A model generated the notes under the pieces. It searched no databases. It saw only the letters and a program-made list of their open reading frames with translations, and had not been told where the DNA came from. A stretch of DNA of 20,734 nt. Origin: a virus. The DNA lies in IMG/VR virus record IMGVR_UViG_3300001472_000248, positions 1-20,734 of that record; one strand, given 5' to 3'. Both the position numbers and the translations under genes were made by a program. Below, in pieces: positions 1 through 7,102 of the stretch (its first letter is position 1; each line of letters opens with the position of its first letter).

Positions 1-2
1 AA

Positions 3-749
3 TCTGTAGGTGGCAGTGATAAAGCAGTACCAAGCACTGTTACTCCTTCAAGGACTGCACGAGGAATGAATCTAGGCAATGACAGTGGCGACATAGTACC
101 TGATGCATCATCGGGGAACAAAGAATCTATTGAGAAACTTAAATTAATTTTAGAAGATCCGGCTGCCGATATGATAAACTGTGAATTGCAAATTTTAGGT
201 GATCCATATTGGATTGAACAAAAAACTGTGCGTACAGGAACAAAAACAACAAGTCAAGCTGGTGCTTATATTGAACCGGATGGTTCTATCTCTGTTGACG
301 GATATGAACCTATTATACAGATCAATGCAAAGTTGCCTACAGATATAAATGATGCTAACGGTTTATATAATTTAACAGACACAGCATTTTTCCAAGGTAG
401 ATTCTTAGTTTATATGTGTGAGTCTAGCTTTGAAGGTGGTGTGTTCACACAGACTTTATCTCTAGTAAGACAAAAAGGTCAACAGCGAGACAGACAAAAA
501 GGTGGAATTCAACCCAATGTGTCTTCCAGTAGCTCACTATCTGGTATTTTAGGACAAGCATTTGATCGTGGATTCAACATAGGTGATATATCTGGAGGAA
601 CTACTCCGAATGTTAGCAAAAAAAGTTCATTATTTCCAATTCCTAATCCTCGTAGGAATAAAAAGTTAGTAACAAACCAAGGAAACCCAATTAACTTTAG
701 TAGCGGAGGTGTAAGCTATGGCGGTCTACGCCCGAATAAAAACAGATAA
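3..749 (+). CDS. Probable baseplate hub / tail structural protein, C-terminal part (5' truncated by window edge)
   Basis: The frame is open from the first bases of the window. An ATG lies at 66, but the 21 codons before it (3-65) have no stop and read as ordinary protein, so the true start is probably outside the window and 66 is an internal methionine. The visible part is about 248 residues. It contains a segment with GDPYWI, then an alternating hydrophobic region ending in FQGRFLVY and GGVFTQTLSLVRQ, followed by a Gly/Ser/Asn-rich tail of about 90 residues. A 'small domain, GDP.(W/Y)I, G.F.Q.L...R' arrangement is the kind seen in phage tail hub proteins; this is a pattern judgement, not a firm family match. 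The stop overlaps the start of the spike gene by one base (TAATG), which suggests translational coupling and a role in the central hub. A gp27 equivalent or another hub-associated structural protein are both possible. Confidence 0.6.
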   Translation, partial: SVGGSDKAVPSTVTPSRTARGMNLGNDSGDIVPDASSGNKESIEKLKLILEDPAADMINCELQILGDPYWIEQKTVRTGTKTTSQAGAYIEPDGSISVDGYEPIIQINAKLPTDINDANGLYNLTDTAFFQGRFLVYMCESSFEGGVFTQTLSLVRQKGQQRDRQKGGIQPNVSSSSSLSGILGQAFDRGFNIGDISGGTTPNVSKKSSLFPIPNPRRNKKLVTNQGNPINFSSGGVSYGGLRPNKNR

Positions 750-2689
750 TGCCTGAATTAAGAAGAGAATCAACTCAACTGCCTATGCCAGGTCCATATG
801 TTGGATTTGTAAAAGGCACAGCTGATGTAAACAGAATGGGAAGACTAGATGTTTTTATTCCAGAGTTGCAAGATCGATGGGATAACAATGATGATACTCC
901 GTTGTCTGAAAGAACAATCACAGTAGAATACTGTTCACCATTTGCTGGACAAACACCTTACGTCGACACAGGCGGTGGTGGTGCATTTGGCGCCACACAA
1001 AAATCATACGGATTCTGGATGATACCACCAGATGTAGAAACAAAGGTATTAGTGATGTTTGCAAATGGCAACATTAACAAAGGTTATTGGATTGGATGTA
1101 TTCCTGAAATTGGCGTAAACCATATGACACCTGGAATTGCATCAGCTAAAATTGCTGGAGTAAGTGAAAGCCAGCAAGATAAAGCCAGCACACTCAAAGG
1201 CAAAGGTGGTAGAAGGTCCTCGAAAGCGGCACAACCATCAACTGAGGGGAAATATAGTAGTCTTCCAGGAGTAAAATTTATTCCTGTTGCTGAACCTAAC
1301 AGACGTTCATCCACTATCAAAACAAGCACTAGCTATGAAAAAGATGGATCAGTAGCAACAAGACCTTCACATGACTATCATGCAGATGAATTAGTAAAAC
1401 AAGGTTTGCTTCCAGATCCTATCAGAGGCACTACAACATCATCTGCAAGACGAGAAACACCATCACAAGTGTTTGGTATCAGTACACCAGGACCTATAGA
1501 TCCAAAAGGCAACAAGGTGCCTTTGCGTGAATCAGGAAACAGACATGGTATCACAGAAGATGGAGCTACCTTAGTACATTCAAGATTGGGTGGACACACC
1601 TTTGTAATGGATGATGGAACTCCACCTAAGCATGACGGATCAAAATTTACCACAGATATTGAAAATGAATTAATAAGAATTAGAACACGCTCAGGTGCAC
1701 AAATACTGTTACACAATTCAGAAGACATTGTGTACATTATTAATAATTCGGGTGATGCCTGGATTGAACTTACTGCTAACGGCAAAATTGATGCATATGC
1801 AAATGATTCAATCAGTTTTCACACAAACACTGACTTTAACTTTAGAGCAGAACGTGATGTGAACATAGAAGCAGGAAGAAATATAAATCTTAAAGCCACA
1901 GGCACAAACAAAAAAGAGGGTGAAGACAATTATTTGATAAACTCCGGTGAACAAGCAGTCACAGGAAGAATTCATATGGATGCAAAAGAAGATATTGAAA
2001 TGATTGCTGAACTAGATATCAAAGCCAAGGCAGGGGTTGATATTGAAATGTTTGCTGTAGAAGACATTGCCTTAAAAGCAGAAGATAATATTCAATTAGA
2101 ATCTCAGGACAGTATGCATTTACAATCAAGAGACAATTTTACAATGTATGTTCAAAATTTTGCAGAGATCGAAATTGGCAGTCCAACAACCAGTGACAGT
2201 ACCGGTACAGGCACACTACAACTGAGAGTAAAAAATGATCTAAAAACTTTCATAGGTGACGATCATAAAACATATGTTGGTGGTGATCACCTCTTAGAAG
2301 TTGTAGGAGATGATAAAATATTTGCCGCAAATCATTGGGCCAATGTGACTGGTGAAATACATTTTAACACATCTGGAAAAGTTGCCGCAGGAGTAGTTGG
2401 TGCAACCATAGTAGCAGAAAATGTTGTTGGTGACAAAGGCGAACGGGTGCCTTCAGATGTTGTAGTGCCACTTACTACATTTTTAAATGTAGGTGTAGAT
2501 CCACTGTATCCTGAAGAGGAAAGATTATCTATCATGAAACGTGTGCCTACAGTTGAACCATATGCAGAGCATGAAAATAAAAAATTATTTAGATCTGATC
2601 AAACACGTACAGACAGAGAAATTGAACTTGAACAAAGATTTGAAGAAGAGTCTACTACAGAGTCAGTTCCTAATCCAGGAGGAAGATAA
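749..2689 (+). CDS. Baseplate central spike / hub protein, gp5-VgrG-like, without a visible lysozyme domain
   Basis: This is the trimeric needle at the centre of the baseplate, which pierces the cell envelope when the tail contracts. The N-terminus (about residues 12-125) reads as the gp5 OB fold: GPYVGFVKG, MGRLDVFIPEL, a Gly-rich loop, then YGFWMIPPDVETKVLVMFAN and GYWIGCIPE. Residues about 130-265 are a charged, Ser/Lys/Thr-rich linker where T4 gp5 carries its lysozyme domain; no Glu/Asp/Thr catalytic arrangement is evident. From about 265 there is a VgrG-like strand region (LGGHTFVMDDG, GAQILLHN). From about 370 to 475 there are short repeats of the DVNIEAGRNINLKA type, expected to form the intertwined beta-helix. 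A segment RVPTVEPYAEHEN starts at residue 598, near an acidic C-terminus. T4 gp5 is 575 residues, this one 646. The start is fixed by the one-base overlap with the upstream stop; the stop overlaps the PAAR gene in the same way. Confidence 0.88.
   Translation: MPELRRESTQLPMPGPYVGFVKGTADVNRMGRLDVFIPELQDRWDNNDDTPLSERTITVEYCSPFAGQTPYVDTGGGGAFGATQKSYGFWMIPPDVETKVLVMFANGNINKGYWIGCIPEIGVNHMTPGIASAKIAGVSESQQDKASTLKGKGGRRSSKAAQPSTEGKYSSLPGVKFIPVAEPNRRSSTIKTSTSYEKDGSVATRPSHDYHADELVKQGLLPDPIRGTTTSSARRETPSQVFGISTPGPIDPKGNKVPLRESGNRHGITEDGATLVHSRLGGHTFVMDDGTPPKHDGSKFTTDIENELIRIRTRSGAQILLHNSEDIVYIINNSGDAWIELTANGKIDAYANDSISFHTNTDFNFRAERDVNIEAGRNINLKATGTNKKEGEDNYLINSGEQAVTGRIHMDAKEDIEMIAELDIKAKAGVDIEMFAVEDIALKAEDNIQLESQDSMHLQSRDNFTMYVQNFAEIEIGSPTTSDSTGTGTLQLRVKNDLKTFIGDDHKTYVGGDHLLEVVGDDKIFAANHWANVTGEIHFNTSGKVAAGVVGATIVAENVVGDKGERVPSDVVVPLTTFLNVGVDPLYPEEERLSIMKRVPTVEPYAEHENKKLFRSDQTRTDREIELEQRFEEESTTESVPNPGGR
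2677..2682 (+). promoter_or_regulatory. Strong Shine-Dalgarno for the PAAR gene
   Basis: AGGAGG lies within the last codons of the spike gene, six bases before the ATG at 2689. It is the only near-perfect ribosome-binding site in front of any gene start in this window. It supports the 2689 start and implies high expression of the tip protein relative to its neighbours. Confidence 0.75.
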
Positions 2690-2949
2690 TGCCAGGAGTA
2701 TGCAGAGATAATGATGCGGCAGGAGGAGATTTAGTTCCTTCACAGACCACAGTAATAGCTAATGGCGAAGAAATAATTGTAAATGGTGATACAGTAGCAG
2801 TTCATGGTGTTATTCCCCATTTAGAACAAACCATAGTAGCAGGATCAAATGCAGTGTTTGTTGGCGGTAAAGCAGTGTGTAATGCTGGCGATGTTGCGTC
2901 AGTTTGTGGCGAGGCTGCTACAGGCTCCAGTGATGTATTTGTAGGATAA
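2689..2949 (+). CDS. PAAR-like baseplate spike tip protein (gp5.4-like)
   Basis: This 86-residue protein opens with MPGVCRDND and runs as short glycine-punctuated beta segments (VIANGEEIIVNGDTVAVHG, then VFVGGKAVCNAGD), typical of PAAR proteins, which form a small cone that caps the spike trimer and sharpens it. PAAR cones hold a metal ion near the apex through His and Cys side chains. Candidate ligands here are C5, H39, H44, C64 and C73, with GVIPH (residues 40-44) and C64 in the places where PAAR families often carry ligands. T4 gp5.4 is 97 residues, so the length fits. The gene starts on the stop of the spike gene (TAATG) behind a strong ribosome-binding site, as expected for partners that assemble together. 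Confidence 0.85.
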   Translation: MPGVCRDNDAAGGDLVPSQTTVIANGEEIIVNGDTVAVHGVIPHLEQTIVAGSNAVFVGGKAVCNAGDVASVCGEAATGSSDVFVG

Positions 2950-2952
2950 ATA
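2945..2952 (+). promoter_or_regulatory. T4-type late promoter octamer (GATAAATA), variant
   Basis: GATAAATA differs from the T4 late consensus TATAAATA only at the first base. It overlaps the stop codon of the PAAR gene and ends five bases before the ATG of the cysteine-rich mini-gene. In T4, late transcription starts about six bases after the octamer, which would put the mRNA 5' end on or next to that ATG. The sequence is AT-rich, so chance occurrence is possible. Confidence 0.4.
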
Positions 2953-2957
2953 TTTGT

Positions 2958-3098
2958 ATGGACAAAGATATATGTAAAAAATGTGATTGCCCAAGTCATT
3001 GCAGTGGTGGCAAATGTCCGCGTTGTTATGATGCCGGGGACGAGTGTCTAACTTGTGATTGCGTTAATTGTGATGGTTCTAAAACTATAAACAAGTAA
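2958..3098 (+). CDS. Cysteine-rich 46-residue protein, metallothionein-like or zinc-binding (function unknown)
   Basis: I do not recognise a family. The frame reads 46 residues from ATG to TAA with cysteines at 6, 9, 11, 15, 20, 23, 30, 33, 35 and 38, and a single histidine at 14. Ten of 46 residues are Cys. The layout is two related blocks, CKKCDCPSHC and CLTCDCVNC, on either side of a CPRC pair. Dense CxxCxC clusters with almost no hydrophobic residues are typical of metallothioneins and small zinc-binding proteins; a disulfide-rich virion component is the main alternative. There are no aromatic residues except Y24, and no signal peptide. Position supports a real gene: it starts 8 bases after the PAAR stop, and its stop is followed by one base and then the gp25 ATG. 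The ribosome-binding site is poor, but a late-promoter-like octamer sits immediately upstream. Confidence 0.7.
   Translation: MDKDICKKCDCPSHCSGGKCPRCYDAGDECLTCDCVNCDGSKTINK
3086..3093 (+). promoter_or_regulatory. Possible degenerate late promoter octamer (TATAAACA) before gp25
   Basis: One mismatch from TATAAATA. It lies inside the last codons of the cysteine-rich gene and ends six bases before the gp25 ATG at 3100. The main support is that its spacing resembles those of the octamers at 2945-2952 and 3579-3586. Weak on its own. Confidence 0.25.
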
Positions 3099-3099
3099 A

Positions 3100-3552
3100 A
3101 TGGCAGTCAAAAATTTCAACGAGATAGATGGTACTCAACAGGGTGTTAACAACACCAGAATATTTCGTGGGCATTCTACAGTGGGAAGAACATTTTCCGA
3201 CACAAAAATTTACGATATTGAACTAGTAAAACAAGATTTACTCAATCATTTCAATATTCTCAAGGGAGAAAAACTCGAAAATCCTGATTTTGGCACTAAT
3301 ATTTGGTTATATTTGTTCGATCCGCTGGATGATGACTTAAAACAGTCAGTACTTGACGATATAGATTCAATTATTGCCTATGATCCGAGAGTAGAGTTGG
3401 ATAAAGTAGAAGTTAACCAATATGAACATGGATTGTCTATCAAGGTATCTGTGCTGTATACTGGGTACGGATTGGGCGAAACAATGGATCTTTTGTTTGA
3501 TCAAACAGAAGGCTTGCTTACTAATGGCTCTCAAGTTTATTCTGCCGCCTAA
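3100..3552 (+). CDS. 25: Baseplate wedge protein gp25 (GPW/gp25 family)
   Basis: Gp25 is the small wedge protein that, with gp6, forms the baseplate core and helps template the first ring of the sheath; relatives are TssE of type VI secretion and gpW of P2. The sequence shows the family core: YDIELVKQDLLNHFNILKGE, then NPDFGTNIWLYLFDPLDDD, an amphipathic helix, YDPRVELDKVEV and a closing beta hairpin (LSIKVSVLYTGYG). Length is 150 residues against 132 in T4. The N-terminal 35 residues carry a polar extension. The ATG follows the TAA of the cysteine-rich gene after one base. No strong Shine-Dalgarno is visible. Old databases often label this family 'lysozyme', but no hydrolase motif is present here. 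Confidence 0.93.
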   Translation: MAVKNFNEIDGTQQGVNNTRIFRGHSTVGRTFSDTKIYDIELVKQDLLNHFNILKGEKLENPDFGTNIWLYLFDPLDDDLKQSVLDDIDSIIAYDPRVELDKVEVNQYEHGLSIKVSVLYTGYGLGETMDLLFDQTEGLLTNGSQVYSAA

Positions 3553-3578
3553 ACATTATCATAGCACATTTTAAAAAC

Positions 3579-3586
3579 TATAAATA
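3579..3586 (+). promoter_or_regulatory. T4-type late promoter octamer (TATAAATA, exact)
   Basis: An exact TATAAATA, preceded by C as in many cyanophage late promoters, sits in the 38-base gap between gp25 and gp6. It ends five bases before the gp6 ATG. With T4-like spacing the transcript would begin at or next to the ATG, giving a leaderless message. No Shine-Dalgarno is visible in the gap. It probably drives the gp6 plus giant-gene segment (about 16.5 kb). Confidence 0.65.
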
Positions 3587-3591
3587 TTATT

Positions 3592-6500
3592 ATGCCGTCA
3601 ACCGATAGACAAAACGCCTTGCTGGTTAATACTGCTTGGCAAAAGATTTATAGAACGTTCTCACAAGCAGACTTCAAATCGTATGATTTTGACACTGTAA
3701 GAAGAACACTAATAGATTACCTTAGATTAAACTATTCAGAGTCTTTTAATGATTATATCGAGTCTTCGGAATACGTTGCACTAATAGATTTAATATCGTA
3801 TATTGCCCAATCAATATCATACAGAGTAGATTTAAATGCTAGAGAAAACTTTATAGATCTTGCAGAACGGAAAGAATCTGTCTTAAGACTAGCAAGACTA
3901 ATTTCTTATCAACCAAAAAGAAATATTGCCGCGTCTGGACAATTAAAAATTGTTTCTATAACAACCACAGAAACAGTGTTTGACGCAAACAACAACAATT
4001 TAGCAAATACTCCTATCCTTTGGAATGATGTTACAAATAATAATTGGCAAGAACAATTTAATGCAGTGCTTAATGCATCATTACCTAGATCACAATCAGT
4101 AGGAAAACCTGTTGCTTCTAGTACAATTGGAGGCACAACTACAGAAGTTTATAGATTTAATTCAACAAATTTAGGACTGCCGATATTTAATTTTTCAAGA
4201 AATATCAACGGTTTTAATTCATTGTTTGAAATAATTCCAAGTGAGATAAAAGATGGGTTTGTTGTAGAAGAAGCACCGGTGCCAGGAAATGCACTTAGTT
4301 TCCTTTATAAAAATGATACAAAAGGATTTGCATCAAAGAACACCGGATATTTTTTACAGTTTAAACAAGGCACATTAACTAGTGAGCAATTTAGTATTAC
4401 GTCACAACTACCTAATACAAAGTATTCAATCGCTGATGCTAACATCAACAATGATGATGTATTTTTATTTAAATTAGATCAAAATAATATACTAGAAGAA
4501 TATTGGCAAAAAGTTCCAGCAATAACCGGTAACAATGTAATATACAATTCTTTAGCAAAAAATATTACAAATCAGTATGCTGTAATTACAAAAGAAAATG
4601 ATGCAATTGATTTAGTATTCAGTGATGGCACATATGGTGCTATGCCGGTTGGAAATTTTGTAGCGTATTACAGACAATCAAATGGCTTGTCATACAGAAT
4701 ACAAACATCGGATATGCAAAATGTTAATATTGATTTACAGTATGTTTCAAGAGATAATCAAGTTAACACAATGTCTATTACAATGTCATTACAAAATACA
4801 ATTACTAATGCGGCAGCTTCTCAATCTATATCTGATATACGTACACTTGCTCCACAATCTTATTACACAAATAACAGAATGATATCTCCAGAAGATTATC
4901 AAATTGTGCCGTTGATTGAAAATCCTTCACTAATAAAAGTTAGATCACAAGTGCGAGCAATAAGTGGTACATCGAGATTTTTAGATGTAACAGATCCAAG
5001 TGGTGTTTATTCTGAAACAGACATTGTTGCAGATGACGGAATGCTGTACAGAGATATTACAACAGAAACGTTTGACTTCAGTTTTACTACAAGAGATGAT
5101 GCTAGAAAAGTTGTGGTCAGTTCTGTATCTAATATTTTTGAATCTGAGTCATTAAAACAATATTATTATGAAAATTTTCCTAGACCGCAAATAGCAGGTC
5201 AAAAATTATGGAATAAAACTACACAAACAACTAGTCAAGTTTCTGGCTACTTTAAAGATGTTGCAGATGATTCAAGCATTTATGCAGTTGGTACCTCAGC
5301 ATTAAACAATTTACAATACATTAAGTCAGGTGCACTTGTTAAATTTATTCCAACATCTGGAAATCACTTTATGCCGCAACTTGGCACACAAATGACTGGT
5401 ACTGGAGGACATCCAGGCAGTGCAGATGTTATGTGGACAAAAGTAATCAGTGTAGAAGGAGATGGGTCAAATGGAGGATTAGGAGATCTTGCAGACGGAA
5501 CAGGGCCTATTGTCGTTACAGATTTTATTCCTACTGATGCACAGATAACAGAAATTATTCCAACATTTATAGATTCGATCTCAACAACTTTAGAAACTTC
5601 TATAATAGACAACATAGTAGCATACAAAAATTTTGGTTTAGGTTACAACAAAGAAAAAAGCGAATGGTATGTAATTAACGAAGATGATATAAAGGCATCA
5701 GGTTCGTTTGATTTAAGTGATGCACAAAATACTACTAGTTCAAACTTAGATGCATCTTGGCTCATACGATTTTCAACAAATGGTGTTACTTACACAGTAA
5801 CTAATAGAGCAACTCAGTATATTTTCCAAAGTTTTAGTAGAAATAAATTTTATCTTGATGAGTCAGAAAAAGCAACAGATCCAGAAACAGGGTTAACAAT
5901 AAAAGATTCTGTAACAGTACTGAAGTCAAACACTAAACCTGATTTTGTAAGCAATTTAACATATGATTATAAATGGCGTATTGTAAAAAATGTACTAGCA
6001 AGTGACGGATACAATGATACACGAAAAATGCAAGTAGGATTATTTGATTCAGATGATGACGGTGTTTACGATAATCCTGATCTTTTTGAATTAGTAGTTG
6101 CACCAGCAACCAGTCAAGACAACAAGTATGTGTTTTTTCAAACTGTAACAAAAAACGGTTTTGAACAAGACGATCCTGTGTCTAACATCAACTTTGTAAC
6201 AGTGTCTGCAGAATCTGATATTACAAATCCAGGTATCTATATAGATGGTCAAAAGTTTTATTTTTACAGCACTGATGAATTTAAATCTTACAGTACTGTT
6301 TCTAATACCTTGGTGGCAATTACAGGATATAAAGCAAAACTAGGAAGACAAGATTTAATTTACAAATATAATCATGGAGCTCCAAGAACAAGACGATTAG
6401 ATCCTTCTGTTAGCAATATTATTGAATGTTATGTAATGACAAAAAACTATGATACTGACTTTAGAAGTTGGCTTAACAATAATCAAATTACATCGAAACC

Positions 6501-7101
6501 AACAGCACCAACCATATCAACGTTGAACGACACATATGGCCAGTCATTGAATCAACTTAAAAGCATAAGTGACACATTTATATTTGTACCTGGACAATAT
6601 GTCTTATTGTTCGGTAAAGGAGCTGAATCAGATTTACAAGCAACATTTAAAGTAGTAAAAAATCCTAACACAGCGATATCTGATAATTCAATCAAGTCAC
6701 AAATGATTACTGCTATAAACAATTTCTTTTCAGTGCAATTATGGGATTTTGGTGATACGTTTTACTTTACTGAATTAGCCGCATATTTGCACAACGTCCT
6801 AGCACCAGATGTGTTGAGTGTTGTAATTGTTCCATCAAGTTCGTCTGTGTCTTTTGGTTCACTATTTGAAGTAACAGTAAAAGACAGTGAGATTCCTGTT
6901 TCATCTGCAACTGTAGACAACGTTGAAGTGATAAGTTCTAACACAGCAGAACAATTGAAAGCAACTGGTACAGTTGTATCATCAACGGGAACAAATACTT
7001 CAACAGTAACAAATGGTACGACAGCAACTTCGTCATCTACTTCAACAAGTTCTGTAACATCAACAGCAACTTCGGGATCATCGGGTTCAGGATACTATTA
7101 A
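3592..7101 (+). CDS. 6: Baseplate wedge protein gp6 (enlarged)
   Basis: Gp6 dimers form the continuous inner ring that ties baseplate wedges together. The N-terminal 120 residues match T4-like gp6 in style: YDFDTVRRTLIDYLRLNY, then YVALIDLISYIAQSISYRVD, LNARENFIDLAERKESVLRL and a short YQPKR segment. Gp6/gpJ-like features recur (RMISPEDYQIVPL, about 433-445), and a C-terminal domain around 1010-1080 (FVPGQYVLLFGKG, LWDFGDTFYFTELAAYLHN) looks like the gpJ-type wedge fold. The length is 1,169 residues, while T4 gp6 is 660, so roughly 500 residues have been added, mostly between about 450 and 1000. An EF-hand-like loop DxDxDGxxD is at D819-D827. The last 45 residues (1125-1169) are 29 Ser/Thr, ending GSGYY. 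The start is supported by the typical N-terminus; no clear ribosome-binding site precedes it. Confidence 0.88.
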   Translation: MPSTDRQNALLVNTAWQKIYRTFSQADFKSYDFDTVRRTLIDYLRLNYSESFNDYIESSEYVALIDLISYIAQSISYRVDLNARENFIDLAERKESVLRLARLISYQPKRNIAASGQLKIVSITTTETVFDANNNNLANTPILWNDVTNNNWQEQFNAVLNASLPRSQSVGKPVASSTIGGTTTEVYRFNSTNLGLPIFNFSRNINGFNSLFEIIPSEIKDGFVVEEAPVPGNALSFLYKNDTKGFASKNTGYFLQFKQGTLTSEQFSITSQLPNTKYSIADANINNDDVFLFKLDQNNILEEYWQKVPAITGNNVIYNSLAKNITNQYAVITKENDAIDLVFSDGTYGAMPVGNFVAYYRQSNGLSYRIQTSDMQNVNIDLQYVSRDNQVNTMSITMSLQNTITNAAASQSISDIRTLAPQSYYTNNRMISPEDYQIVPLIENPSLIKVRSQVRAISGTSRFLDVTDPSGVYSETDIVADDGMLYRDITTETFDFSFTTRDDARKVVVSSVSNIFESESLKQYYYENFPRPQIAGQKLWNKTTQTTSQVSGYFKDVADDSSIYAVGTSALNNLQYIKSGALVKFIPTSGNHFMPQLGTQMTGTGGHPGSADVMWTKVISVEGDGSNGGLGDLADGTGPIVVTDFIPTDAQITEIIPTFIDSISTTLETSIIDNIVAYKNFGLGYNKEKSEWYVINEDDIKASGSFDLSDAQNTTSSNLDASWLIRFSTNGVTYTVTNRATQYIFQSFSRNKFYLDESEKATDPETGLTIKDSVTVLKSNTKPDFVSNLTYDYKWRIVKNVLASDGYNDTRKMQVGLFDSDDDGVYDNPDLFELVVAPATSQDNKYVFFQTVTKNGFEQDDPVSNINFVTVSAESDITNPGIYIDGQKFYFYSTDEFKSYSTVSNTLVAITGYKAKLGRQDLIYKYNHGAPRTRRLDPSVSNIIECYVMTKNYDTDFRSWLNNNQITSKPTAPTISTLNDTYGQSLNQLKSISDTFIFVPGQYVLLFGKGAESDLQATFKVVKNPNTAISDNSIKSQMITAINNFFSVQLWDFGDTFYFTELAAYLHNVLAPDVLSVVIVPSSSSVSFGSLFEVTVKDSEIPVSSATVDNVEVISSNTAEQLKATGTVVSSTGTNTSTVTNGTTATSSSTSTSSVTSTATSGSSGSGYY
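6964..7098 (+). repeat. Ser/Thr-rich low-complexity C-terminal tail of gp6
   Basis: The last 45 codons of gp6 encode 29 Ser or Thr, with Gly, Asn, Val and Ala filling most of the rest and no charged residue. The DNA has imperfect runs of tca/aca codons. This looks like a flexible linker or tail rather than a folded domain. Confidence 0.8.
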
Positions 7102-7102
7102 A

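Noticed and set aside
66-68. ATG at 66 as the true start of the first gene
   Set aside because: The frame has no stop back to the window edge and the preceding codons read as protein; no ribosome-binding site precedes it.
3100-3552. Lysozyme annotation for gp25
   Set aside because: A legacy label for this family; the sequence shows a structural gpW/gp25 core and no catalytic residues.
4682-4882. A 66-codon + strand frame inside gp6
   Set aside because: Lies wholly within a well-supported gene in another frame; its composition is unlike a protein and no expression signal precedes it.
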